64,000 nucleotides of DNA from Neobacillus niacini. GTDB taxonomy: Bacteria; Bacillota; Bacilli; Bacillales; Cytobacillaceae. Made by a program: the position numbers and the translations under genes. The notes beneath the pieces are model-generated. The model worked only from the letters and a program-made list of their open reading frames with translations, ran no database searches and was not told the DNA's origin. The stretch is taken from positions 558,001 through 622,000 of the forward strand of contig NZ_JAMBOX010000001.1 of NCBI RefSeq assembly GCF_023715785.1, given 5' to 3'. Shown here one piece after another: positions 26,726 through 35,467 of this stretch (positions are counted from its first letter, which is position 1; every line of letters starts with the position of its first letter).

Positions 26726-26959
26726 TACTGCCAACTCCTGAAATTCTCCTCTATTTATACTAAAAAAGACGCTGGTAAATTTAGGTCTTTATTATTATAA
26801 TTTTTACTATATTGCTTAAAAAATAGGTTCTAAGACCTATTTAGTGTGTAAAAAGATTAGTGGTGTAGGAGGTTAGCAGCAACATAGTAGAAACTATTAT
26901 ATTTATGTCAACTTGCATTTTGGTACCATCAAGACTATGAATTCTTTGGAGGCAACCCT

Positions 26960-28825
26960 ATGAAAGACATTTCGATTAATACTCTTGCTTTACAGCGTTT
27001 TATATCAATTATCTTAATTATAGCTTTGGCGGTGGGACTGCTCCACCTCAATCCCAAAAGCGTAAAAGCAGAAAGCTCTGCTGAAATTGTGACATTTAAT
27101 CCGATCGTAGAAGACCAGGGTGCTTATAATGGACAACCCATCTCAGATATCGCGCCGAATAGTAGTTACGTGGCAATTAAGAGCGTTGATGATCAAAATG
27201 GCCAGTGGCAGTGGTTTAATGGTACTCAGTGGTTGAACATTACCGACAGACTTTCTCTTGGATCTCCCCTTGTTTTGCCAGCTAATACGTTAATCCGGTT
27301 TTCCGCAACTCCAAATTGGAATGGCTTAACAACAATTAATTATGTTCATTATATTGAAGGTTCAACAAATCCGAATGATTTAAACAATTATGAGGAGACA
27401 GTCAGAACTGCTCAACTTACAGTAACACCTGTGGATGATGCTCCATATTTAACGGAGGCAGGAGGAAACAATTATCTAAGTTTCAGTAAAAACGGTGCCT
27501 ATGCAACATACCCTAGCATGGATATCTACTCACAGTCCTTTACCTTTGAAAGTTGGGTTAAAATCCCATATCGAATGAATGCCTGGGAAAGGATCTTTGA
27601 TACATCTTTCGGAATGGATAATTTTAACCTCCATTTGGCATTTGAAGGCGGCACCGGGAAAATGGTGTTGGAGGCACTCCCGCAACGAGGCTATCGCCTC
27701 AATACTTACCAGGCGAGAACAGCAGAAGCCTTTCCTATTAATACTTGGGTACATGTCGCTGTAGTTTACAACCATAATCAAAAACAAGCCAATATTTATT
27801 GGAATGGTGTGCTAAAAGGACAGGGGTACATGGACCTTTCAAATATGAGTAATGCCGGTCTACAAAACGGAGGTATTCAAAGGCCAATTAACTACTTGAG
27901 TAAGAGTACTTGGGACCAGGATGGCTATTTTAAGGGCGGTATGAAACAAGTGAGATTTTGGAATAAAGCCAAGCTTCAATCTGAAATCATAAACCACATG
28001 AATAAAGAATTGGTACAAACAGAACCAAATCTCCTCGTTCAATATCAGTTTAATGAAGGGACGGGTGAAACTGCGAGTAGTACCGGAGGAATAACCATCC
28101 CTTCCCGTTTGATCTCTACAACCTGGATGACAGATGATGGGTTCATATATGGGGTGACTGGGAAGGCAGATTCGACATTAGTAAAAGAGTTTAACGTTTT
28201 TGATGTTGATGCCGGCGATGTAGATAGATTGAGCGTAAGTGCTGTTTCCTCAAATCAAACCGTGTTGGCAAACAATGCTATTCGATTAGCAGGAACTAGT
28301 TCAAATAGAATGATTATTATGAGGCCTATAGAAGAAGGTTCTTCCACCATCACGGTAACATTAAACGACGGCGTAAACACTTATCAAAGCAGCTTTTTAT
28401 TGACTGTAACTTCATTGCCTCCCGGTGAACAACTGGAGGAACCAACCATCCCTGATCAGCCCGGAGAAGAACCAGTTGAGGAACCTACCACTCCTGATCA
28501 GCCAGGTGGAGAACCAGTTGAGGAACCTACCGCTCCTGATCAGCCAGGCGGAGAACCAGCTAAGGAACCTACCACTCCTGACCAGTCTGGAATTCAGAAA
28601 CCAGCTGTACCAAACGGGAACTCAACCCCTGGTGAACAGACTGCCGGCAATGATGTACAGAAAAAATTGTCCAAAACAGCCAATACAAATAAGGAAAATA
28701 ATAGTGCCACAACCTTACCGGACACTGCTACATCCCAATACAATATAGTAACCGCAGGATTGCTTATTGTTGGTATTGGGCTCCTAATGATATTTTTGAC
28801 TAGACAAAAGAGGAAATTTGAATAA
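26960..28825 (+). CDS. LamG-type surface protein with LPDTA cell-wall sorting signal
   Basis: A 621-residue exported protein. A signal peptide covers residues 1-37 (hydrophobic ISIILIIALAVGLLHL). Residues about 160-345 form a concanavalin A/LamG-like domain (SQSFTFESWVKIPYR, NTWVHVAVVYNHNQKQANIY, GMKQVRFWNKA). Residues about 490-550 contain four imperfect PTxPDQPGGEPVEE repeats that form a rigid wall-spanning stalk. The C-terminus has LPDTAT near 590, a hydrophobic helix and a KRKFE tail. This is a sortase substrate, but Ala replaces the Gly of LPXTG, as in class D sortase motifs. The ATG at 26960 follows TTGGAGG. Likely a carbohydrate- or matrix-binding surface protein. Confidence 0.88.
   Translation: MKDISINTLALQRFISIILIIALAVGLLHLNPKSVKAESSAEIVTFNPIVEDQGAYNGQPISDIAPNSSYVAIKSVDDQNGQWQWFNGTQWLNITDRLSLGSPLVLPANTLIRFSATPNWNGLTTINYVHYIEGSTNPNDLNNYEETVRTAQLTVTPVDDAPYLTEAGGNNYLSFSKNGAYATYPSMDIYSQSFTFESWVKIPYRMNAWERIFDTSFGMDNFNLHLAFEGGTGKMVLEALPQRGYRLNTYQARTAEAFPINTWVHVAVVYNHNQKQANIYWNGVLKGQGYMDLSNMSNAGLQNGGIQRPINYLSKSTWDQDGYFKGGMKQVRFWNKAKLQSEIINHMNKELVQTEPNLLVQYQFNEGTGETASSTGGITIPSRLISTTWMTDDGFIYGVTGKADSTLVKEFNVFDVDAGDVDRLSVSAVSSNQTVLANNAIRLAGTSSNRMIIMRPIEEGSSTITVTLNDGVNTYQSSFLLTVTSLPPGEQLEEPTIPDQPGEEPVEEPTTPDQPGGEPVEEPTAPDQPGGEPAKEPTTPDQSGIQKPAVPNGNSTPGEQTAGNDVQKKLSKTANTNKENNSATTLPDTATSQYNIVTAGLLIVGIGLLMIFLTRQKRKFE
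28434..28590 (+). repeat. In-gene tandem repeat encoding Pro/Glu/Gln stalk
   Basis: About four copies of a 42-bp unit encode EEPTTPDQPGGEPV-like segments. The units beginning near 28476 and 28518 are nearly identical, so copy number may vary by slippage. Confidence 0.85.
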
Positions 28826-28836
28826 GAGCGAGTTAA

Positions 28837-28870
28837 AAACACTCAGGACTAGTTTCCTGAGTGTTTTTAC
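28837..28870 (+). terminator. Terminator of the surface-protein gene
   Basis: AAAAACACTCAGG pairs perfectly with CCTGAGTGTTTTT around an 8-base loop, 12 bases after the stop codon. Confidence 0.92.
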
Positions 28871-28957
28871 ATATCCCGCCAATTTCAAAACCTTCCATTT
28901 GCATCGAAAATGAAGACCCAAGGGCTGTTCACCTAGTGCCTCGAGAACAAAACTGAA

Positions 28958-28988
28958 AGCCATTAGAATGAACCCCATTCTAATGGCT
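28958..28988. terminator. Second hairpin downstream of the surface-protein gene
   Basis: AGCCATTAGAATG pairs perfectly with CATTCTAATGGCT around five bases and is followed by CTTTATCC. It may be a backup terminator or the end of a lost gene. Confidence 0.6.
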
Positions 28989-29109
28989 CTTTATCCTGCA
29001 CTTATTGGCTCAATCATCCGCAAATGGTGGCTCAAAACTGCTCTCAGATGGCACAAACTATCCGCAATACTCACCCCTATTTCAACTTACAATGTTCGAT
29101 GCTTTACGA

Positions 29110-29485
29110 TACATTGTTGCGCGCGGGCAACCTAACCAAACGTTTGGTTAACCGGGTTCGAATCCTTACCATTTTTGCTTTTTATTTTCCATATCACAAA
29201 AATGCGTTCGACCAGACAAACGTTTAAGTAAAGTGGTTTGAAATGTGGAGAAATACACGTTTCATGCCTTTTTCATGCAAGAACTTTGGTGAATCCTGCT
29301 GGATGGAGGCGGCTCAATTGAAGCAGTCTTCATACGAACACAATAATTCGTCAGGTTCCGACTTCATCCGCTACTGCTTGACCCAATCAAACGTTTGGAT
29401 AAAAGCAGCTAGAATCTTGAATTAGCCGCTTTCTACAGCTTTTCGGGGCAAAAATCTTGTCATGCATCCAAACGTTTGGTTAGTA
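29110..29485 (+). repeat. Dispersed four-box repeat, copy 4 (all four boxes)
   Basis: Four CAAACGTTTG-type boxes start at 29137, 29217, 29388 and 29469, giving spacings of 80, 171 and 81 bases. Box 1 lies in a perfect 18-bp palindrome (29133-29150). The segment 29155-29375 is very similar to copy 6 (59960-60180). The right end abuts a truncated acetyltransferase copy within about 10 bases. Confidence 0.9.
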
Positions 29486-29492
29486 TGCGGTA

Positions 29493-29863
29493 CAATCCAA
29501 CCGAAACACTTTCCTGCCGTCATAAACAACTCAGATATCGATATTCAAGTAGTAACAAATAATAGTTTAGAAGTACTTCTTGATCTACAATATCAGCATG
29601 ATTTAAACAATGGAATGGAATTTGCGAAGCAGAAGGTTGATCTCATAAAACGTCAATTTGAAGATCAAAACATTCAGCAGGCACTAGCTTTTTATAAAGG
29701 GTCTCCAACTGGCTATGTAAATGTCATGATCTCTAGTGAAACAGCAGAAATTGATAGCCTAATGGTTGACGAGGGAGAAAATACCCCTAGAGAAATGTAC
29801 AGAAAACAAAACTATCAGTATCATGGATTTAAATATGAAGCACTAAAAGTGTACCAGGATTAG
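29493..29863 (+). pseudogene. Truncated GNAT acetyltransferase copy (paralogue of the gene at 57599)
   Basis: From PKHFPAVINNSDIDIQVVTN onward, the reading frame is nearly identical to the C-terminal half of the 252-residue protein encoded at 57599. The first roughly 100 residues are replaced by repeat sequence. An in-frame deletion of 29 residues after SLMVDE removes the RKKGIASRL acetyl-CoA-binding loop. The frame is open (133 residues from an ATG at 29462), but no ribosome site is evident and the catalytic core is missing, so I call it a pseudogene. Confidence 0.85.
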
Positions 29864-29938
29864 AAAAAATTTGGGGAGTGACATGGGAAACCAACAACTT
29901 TTAATAGGTGCCACTGTCACGCCCCGAAATGGCATTAC

Positions 29939-31423
29939 TTACCCAAATAGGAAGTTGGCAACAGACCGGCCGACGGATTTTAGGCCTTCCCAGGTTTTAG
30001 TTGCGACGGTTTTAGCTGTACTACTTACTTTCTTTGCTGTTTTATAGACACTATCTCCGAATTTGGATCCCGCCATATAGCCGACTGTTCCTCCGACTAC
30101 ACTCCCTACAAATGGTCCGACGACGGGAATCCATGAAAGGACAGCAGCACCAATAGCCGCACCTTCCGCTGCCCATCCTAAGCCGTATGTCATCGAGGTG
30201 GTGGTTCTGCCCATTCGATCCAATCCTTGATTGACGGTCAGTTCCCCGGAAGCAATTTTACCTAGAATTTTGACATTTTCGATTCCAACACAGGCGATAT
30301 TAGCAATTATGCCGGCTGGAGTCCCCTGAGGAATCACAGTAAGAATCCCTTTTTCCGAGGCTGTTTTTAGGGCACCCGCGGCGGCGGCTTTAATGCCTGC
30401 GTCCGTTCCGGTCTTCAGAGCAAGTTCAATGGACTCGTCCACATTAATGGTTTCACCAACAGCCGCTTTCCTTGCCAAATCAAACCCTGTTGTAATAACG
30501 GCAGCCTGGATACCTGCTGCTCCTGCATTTTTTGCCAGATTAAAAGATAAATCCTTTATTTGATAATGATTCCAATCATATTTTGGCAGAATGCCCTTTT
30601 CCTGAAGCGTTAGCTGCAGCTCTTTGATTTTCCCTTTTTCCAAAGGTTGGCTGAAGGCTTTTACCTTATCCGTTCCCCCAATCGAATGGACCACGGTCTT
30701 CCCAGGGAAAGCTTTGCTGACCTCGTCCAGCTGTTCCGCCGGCACAAGAATTCTTTGATTGTTGTAGTTCCCGTTCTTGACCATTCTAATCGTATCTTGA
30801 GCAGTTGCCCCGTATTTTGCTTGATACTGATGGACAATATTCTTGTTTTTATCAAGGATGACAATATCGAAGGAATTTTTCCCGTACCCTGCGCCCAGCT
30901 CCGGCCCTAACACCTTTGCGATAAATTCACTGCCACTCAACTTCGCATTCATATTAAAGGAATTGACATGATGCTGCTCCGCCATAAACCCGTCTAAGTT
31001 CATATTTTGACTGACAGCGCCATCCATGTTGGTAACAGCCTGGAGCATTTGGGCATTGGCCTGTTGAATGGATGCATCAATGGTATTCAAATAGTTTCCC
31101 ATATCATTGACACTCACACCGATAGATGCTTCTTGAACCTTTTTAAAAAACCAACTTTCCTTTGTCCCGCCGTTTTCAATTGTCTCATTGAGGGACTCTA
31201 GATTAGAATCAAATGTTTCCACGCCGCGGATCGTTTCTTCACTCAGAGAGAAAGCCTCTTGATCGCTCAACTCAGGCAGTTCCCTCTTATATGCAGTTCG
31301 CAGCCATTCCTCTTCACTAACATTTTCGTCTTTTTGTTGGTAGGAGTGAATAAATCGGCTTAAAACTTGTTGAAACTCGGCAGTGTTTTTTTCATCTAAA
31401 CCATCCAGCATAATATTTTCCAT
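29939..31423 (-). CDS. Uncharacterised 494-residue protein: nuclease-like core plus glycine-zipper membrane tail
   Basis: The function is not known. Residues 1-150 are helical and acidic. Residues about 150-235 include FMAEQHHVNSFNMNAKLSGS and then FDIVILDKNKNIVHQYQAKYG, an Asp followed by a Gln-x-Lys strand, the spacing of a PD-(D/E)XK nuclease core. The homology is a guess from pattern. Residues about 285-390 are Ala-rich helices. Residues about 405-465 form a glycine-zipper hydrophobic region (GAAIGAAVLSWIPVVGPFVG) like those of pore-forming or membrane-inserting toxins. It is the last gene of a four-gene minus-strand module, 16 bp after the AAA+ gene, and may be the module's effector. Confidence 0.78.
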   Translation of the reverse strand: MENIMLDGLDEKNTAEFQQVLSRFIHSYQQKDENVSEEEWLRTAYKRELPELSDQEAFSLSEETIRGVETFDSNLESLNETIENGGTKESWFFKKVQEASIGVSVNDMGNYLNTIDASIQQANAQMLQAVTNMDGAVSQNMNLDGFMAEQHHVNSFNMNAKLSGSEFIAKVLGPELGAGYGKNSFDIVILDKNKNIVHQYQAKYGATAQDTIRMVKNGNYNNQRILVPAEQLDEVSKAFPGKTVVHSIGGTDKVKAFSQPLEKGKIKELQLTLQEKGILPKYDWNHYQIKDLSFNLAKNAGAAGIQAAVITTGFDLARKAAVGETINVDESIELALKTGTDAGIKAAAAGALKTASEKGILTVIPQGTPAGIIANIACVGIENVKILGKIASGELTVNQGLDRMGRTTTSMTYGLGWAAEGAAIGAAVLSWIPVVGPFVGSVVGGTVGYMAGSKFGDSVYKTAKKVSSTAKTVATKTWEGLKSVGRSVANFLFG

Positions 31424-31439
31424 TAGTCTATTGCCTCGC

Positions 31440-32960
31440 TTATTTTAAGGATGCGTTCTTAAATTTACGGCGTTCATATTCCTTAGACATCTTATCAATT
31501 GAATCTTTCATGATCTCAGATAATGAATTGGTGTTTTTGATTGCATTTAATATGTCATTGGTCGTTAACCGCTGCTTCTCTTCTGCAAAAACCGCTTCAA
31601 TACTATCCCGGACTACCCCTTCAATATCCGCTCCACTGAAGCCCTGTGTTTTCAACACTAACTCATTAAGATTGATGCTGGATAAATCATGCTTGCGGCG
31701 TTTTCCGATATGGATTTCAAAAATCTTTTTACGCTCCGCATCATTAGGCAGCCCAACGTAGAAAATTTCATCAAATCTTCCTTTTCTCATCAATTCAGGC
31801 GGAAGTTTCAAAATATCGTTTGCAGTGGCAACCACGAAGGTCGGGCTCGTCTTTTCCTGCATCCATGTTAAAAAATTTCCGAACAAACGGGTCGTGACCT
31901 CGGCACCGCCGCCCCCACCAATTCCGGCAAAAGCCTTTTCGATCTCGTCGATCCAGAGAACGCACGGAGAAACTGCTTCGGCCAATGATATGGCCTTTCT
32001 CATGTTTGCCTCTGATTCTCCTACGTACTTTCCCAGCAATCTGCCCATATCCAATCTTAGCAATGGAACATTAAAGAGCTTTGCAGCCGCTTTCGCATTG
32101 AGGGACTTACCGCAGCCTGGAACACCGGCAATTAGTACGCCCTTAGGCATATCTACCCCGAACTCGATTGCCCGATTGAGATCGTTAAAAATAGCTGCCT
32201 TCCGCTTCAGCCACTTCTTCAAATTCTCTAAGCCGCCAATATCCTCAAGGCTTTCCTTTAAGTCGATCATTTCCAAAATTCCGGACTTCTTGATAACCTG
32301 CTGTTTCTGGTCATGGATAAACTTTAAATCTTCTTTCTCAAAGCCACCGTCATGGGCGTATGCTAGAGCGAGAATATTTTTGATCTCATATTCTGTCAGC
32401 CCTTTAAATGCCATTACCATTTCATTTAATAGAGTTCTGGAAATCGACGGCATTTCATAATCATTGAAAAACTCCGAAATGACTCCTTCTAATTCATCAT
32501 GATCAAGGTAGCCAATTTCTAGCACAGTGGTGTATTTTTCTATTTCACTTGGAATGGTTAAAACAGGGGAAACGATGAATATAGTGGTTTCCACACGGCC
32601 TGACAGAACCATATGCCCGATGTCTTTTAACATACTGACAATTCGTGGTTGGTCAAAAAAATGATGGGCATCCTTCAATACTAAAATTTTCTGTGAGAGC
32701 GAGTCTCCCTCTTTTTCTGTACTTAATGTCTCTTCTATTGTTCGGGTTCCTTCAAAAAGGCGTTTTTTTATAAGAGGATCCTTTCGAGTCACATCCCATT
32801 CTGTTTGTCCGTTGGAGGCATCCCACTCAACGACACCTCTCCCAACCTTTTTGGCAACATCAAATATGATCCGGTCAGCCTTTGTTTCTTCAAACGTATG
32901 AAGATAAATAATGGGAAAACTGGCATCTATGTAATGGCATAATTTTTCAATCATATGCAT
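31440..32960 (-). CDS. Ycf46-like AAA+ ATPase
   Basis: A roughly 506-residue AAA+ protein. An N-terminal RecA-like, degenerate domain (residues 1-200; SFPIIYLHTFEETKADRIIF, IFIVSPVLTIPSEIEKYTTV) precedes the ATPase domain. The Walker A GVPGCGKS is near residue 245, Walker B CVLWIDEIEKAF near 300, sensor 1 FVVATAND near 335 and Arg finger RKGRFDEIF near 350. A C-terminal helical lid follows (QGFSGADIEGVVRDSIEAVF). There is no protease domain, so it is not FtsH. The ATG at 32958-32960 or the one two codons later is the start; upstream codons overlap the preceding gene. As part of the module it would remodel or assemble the partner proteins. Confidence 0.85.
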   Translation of the reverse strand: MHMIEKLCHYIDASFPIIYLHTFEETKADRIIFDVAKKVGRGVVEWDASNGQTEWDVTRKDPLIKKRLFEGTRTIEETLSTEKEGDSLSQKILVLKDAHHFFDQPRIVSMLKDIGHMVLSGRVETTIFIVSPVLTIPSEIEKYTTVLEIGYLDHDELEGVISEFFNDYEMPSISRTLLNEMVMAFKGLTEYEIKNILALAYAHDGGFEKEDLKFIHDQKQQVIKKSGILEMIDLKESLEDIGGLENLKKWLKRKAAIFNDLNRAIEFGVDMPKGVLIAGVPGCGKSLNAKAAAKLFNVPLLRLDMGRLLGKYVGESEANMRKAISLAEAVSPCVLWIDEIEKAFAGIGGGGGAEVTTRLFGNFLTWMQEKTSPTFVVATANDILKLPPELMRKGRFDEIFYVGLPNDAERKKIFEIHIGKRRKHDLSSINLNELVLKTQGFSGADIEGVVRDSIEAVFAEEKQRLTTNDILNAIKNTNSLSEIMKDSIDKMSKEYERRKFKNASLK

Positions 32961-32967
32961 GTTCCAC

Positions 32968-33621
32968 TCACTTTTGATTATTTCTTTTGACAATACTTTC
33001 AACAACTGCATTAGCAAAACTCTTCGCAAATTCGTCCCATTCCGGCTTTATTTTTTCCATGAGCCTATACAGGCTAAAATCTAAAATAACATCATGAAAT
33101 TCTATATTTTTAGCAGAATAGTAATCTAGATTATGAATTAATTTTACACGCGGTTGATTAATACCAATATATTTCGTCTTTTCTACTCCATTTTTAATCA
33201 AGAAGCTATGTCCCAGTAGATAAACTGTCTGATTCCCTTTGGCCGTTAGTTGATTTAACTCTTCCTGAGTCGTAATAACCCTGTCAAGGTCTTTCAAAAT
33301 CTGTTCCGAATCGGTAAATTGTTTAATTAACGCGATTTTTTCCCGATCCCAGAGATACTTTTTAAAATTAAAATCCTGGTTATAATCGACCCCAAACAGT
33401 TCTGAAAGGATCTTCGGAATATCCTCGTTGTCATCCTTTCCTGTCAATGCCGGTAATGCGTTCAGTTCTTCTGTGTAACCTCTCTGCTCTAACCACGTTT
33501 TTAGCCGGCCATCAAAGAAGTAGTCCAGTACACTTTCCAGGTGGAAATTCTCGCGTAAATCTTCTATAGTCCTTATTTGTTCGCTCTTTATGACAAGGGG
33601 GAATTTAATTTGCCGTTTCAC
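32968..33621 (-). CDS. Uncharacterised 217-residue protein, paralogue of the N-terminus of the 33636 product
   Basis: The protein starts MKRQIKFPLVIKSEQIRTIE and carries LRENFHLESVLDYFFDGRLK and WLEQRGYTEEL, a short helical motif widespread in uncharacterised bacterial proteins. Later come VYLLGHSFLIKNGVEKTKYI and GINQPRVKL. All of these align with residues 4-200 of the neighbouring propeller protein. The start is GTG at 33619-33621 after AGAGGTGG. It overlaps no neighbour and is 7 bp from the ATPase gene. Probably a binding adaptor; function unknown. Confidence 0.8.
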   Translation of the reverse strand: MKRQIKFPLVIKSEQIRTIEDLRENFHLESVLDYFFDGRLKTWLEQRGYTEELNALPALTGKDDNEDIPKILSELFGVDYNQDFNFKKYLWDREKIALIKQFTDSEQILKDLDRVITTQEELNQLTAKGNQTVYLLGHSFLIKNGVEKTKYIGINQPRVKLIHNLDYYSAKNIEFHDVILDFSLYRLMEKIKPEWDEFAKSFANAVVESIVKRNNQK

Positions 33622-33635
33622 CTAAACCACCTCTC

Positions 33636-35240
33636 TTATTCAAAAATAAGCACATTGCTTTTATATAAAACAGCCATCTTATCATTATCAAAGTCAATCC
33701 CAAAGGATGGCCGCCCGTCACGATAACCCGGAGGTATTTTAATGGTATGAATTAAATCAAGATTAGGTAGATCCCAAACCTTTATCGTTCCATCCTCGGA
33801 TAAGGTATAAAGATTATCATTAAAGGCCTTTATTACCTTGATTTCACTATTGTGGGCTTGCACCTTTTTCTTGACCTTACCCGTTCCTAACTCAAGAATC
33901 ACAATTTCGCCCGTTTCGATCAATTGATTCCCAAAAAACGCATACCCATCCTTGGCTGGAGCTCCGAAAATGGAGTTTTCATGGATCACGAAAAGCCCCA
34001 GACTGCCCTCCAGCTTAAATGCCTTTTTTCCATTAATATAAAATTGATCAAAGACGGAACTGTAAAATTGGTCGTGATGAATAAAATAGGTAACCTTATG
34101 CTCAGTTCGATACTCCTTATAGCTATGGGCATCGCTTACCCTGAACGTATTGCTATCATACTTGTAAAAATCAAAATAAGTAACGCTCCCCGACACATAG
34201 GTATCATACAGAACCCATTGATAAAAACAATCCCCAATCCGTTCTAAAATAGTCGTATTCGTGGTTACCTGCCTGTTGACAAAATCCTTTTTGATTACCC
34301 TTTCACTGAATGTTTCAAGGTTGATCTCATATAAGTCATCCGCTTTTTTACCCGAATATTCAAAGTGATAGTTCAATCGATTTCCAAATTTGCAGGAGAT
34401 TATCGCCCCACTATACTGCCTTTTAATCTCTTGAACGGACTTTCCGGTTTGATGATTGATGAGCAGCATTCGGTCCCGCTCCGAAAGAACCACCACATCC
34501 TTATACAGATAGATCTTATTTAACGGATGAAAATACCCTTCTGCAATTCCGTTTAATTGATAACCGCCATTTGCATTGCTTTTAATTCCGTGAACAAAGT
34601 TGGTGAAGTGGCTTCTCTTCACGATTTTTTCTTCATTAATCGTGTTATCCTTCACGCCTTGCTGATCCATTAGAAGAAGGACCTTCTCCTTTGAAGTGAG
34701 GTTGATATTTTTAAAGGCGATATTCTTCTTCCTTGCCTCAAATTTCCCATTCGCTCTCAAACTTACAGCAGGTTGGTTAATTCCTATGTACTTAACATTT
34801 TCGATGTCATCGCTAACTTCAAACTGGTCACCAAAAAGGTAGACTACCTTTTCGCCGGATTGAAGGATTTGTTGCAGCTCCTCTTGTGAAAAGGCAATCA
34901 AATCAAGGTTATTGGGAAGATGATCATATCCTTTTAATTGTTCGCGTTTATTTTTTTGAAAAAAGTACTCTTGAACCAAGGTCCGCATGTGATCAGTGAA
35001 CTCAACTTTAAAGACATCCGTAAGCTTCCGGGGCAATTGAAGAAACTCACAATCTTTTATATCACGTAAAAGCCCCACTTCTTCATGGTAAGATCTTTGG
35101 TCAAGCCAAGTACTTAATCTTCCATCGAAATAATAGTCCAGTATACTTTCAATATCAAAATGTTTCCTTAATTCCTCTATACTCCTTACCTTCTCCCCAT
35201 CTTTCATGAGAAGCGGGTACTTAATACTCCTCTTTAGCAT
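33636..35240 (-). CDS. Uncharacterised two-domain protein: shared N-terminal domain plus beta-propeller-like region
   Basis: A 534-residue protein and the first gene of the module. Residues 1-200 repeat the domain of the 32968 product (RKHFDIESILDYYFDGRLST, YLFGDQFEVSDDIENVKYIG). Residues 215-534 are beta-rich and end with WD-like blades (NDNLYTLSEDGTIKVWDLPN). No signal peptide is present. The start is the ATG at 35238-35240 after AAAGGATGG rather than the one three codons upstream. The propeller is likely a recognition or scaffold surface for the AAA+ protein; this is inference. Confidence 0.8.
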   Translation of the reverse strand: MLKRSIKYPLLMKDGEKVRSIEELRKHFDIESILDYYFDGRLSTWLDQRSYHEEVGLLRDIKDCEFLQLPRKLTDVFKVEFTDHMRTLVQEYFFQKNKREQLKGYDHLPNNLDLIAFSQEELQQILQSGEKVVYLFGDQFEVSDDIENVKYIGINQPAVSLRANGKFEARKKNIAFKNINLTSKEKVLLLMDQQGVKDNTINEEKIVKRSHFTNFVHGIKSNANGGYQLNGIAEGYFHPLNKIYLYKDVVVLSERDRMLLINHQTGKSVQEIKRQYSGAIISCKFGNRLNYHFEYSGKKADDLYEINLETFSERVIKKDFVNRQVTTNTTILERIGDCFYQWVLYDTYVSGSVTYFDFYKYDSNTFRVSDAHSYKEYRTEHKVTYFIHHDQFYSSVFDQFYINGKKAFKLEGSLGLFVIHENSIFGAPAKDGYAFFGNQLIETGEIVILELGTGKVKKKVQAHNSEIKVIKAFNDNLYTLSEDGTIKVWDLPNLDLIHTIKIPPGYRDGRPSFGIDFDNDKMAVLYKSNVLIFE

Positions 35241-35467
35241 GTTGACCATCCTTTAGCCGCAAGTAATACTTTCTTCCTAAATATACCACATAAAGCAGCG
35301 GCATTTTTGTTGCAACTTCAAGAATTTTCCTTCACCCTTCTAACAAAAGTGCGGGAATCCGTAATTTTTCGGAAAAAATAGTTTTTTTATAGATTAGTAT
35401 TGACGATTTTGTTTTTATGAAGGATAATACTCACGAGTAATATAATTACAATCTTAGGGTGGCGACC

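Noticed and set aside
28425..28748. 107-residue frame inside the surface-protein gene
   Set aside because: It is an out-of-frame reading of the Pro/Glu stalk repeats.
29133..29150. An isolated operator for a TetR-type regulator
   Set aside because: The perfect palindrome is one box of a repeated element found six times away from promoters, so a single-gene operator is unlikely.
31440..32960. FtsH-type zinc metalloprotease
   Set aside because: The ATPase domain is related, but there is no membrane segment and no HExxH protease domain; the N-terminal half fits Ycf46-like proteins.
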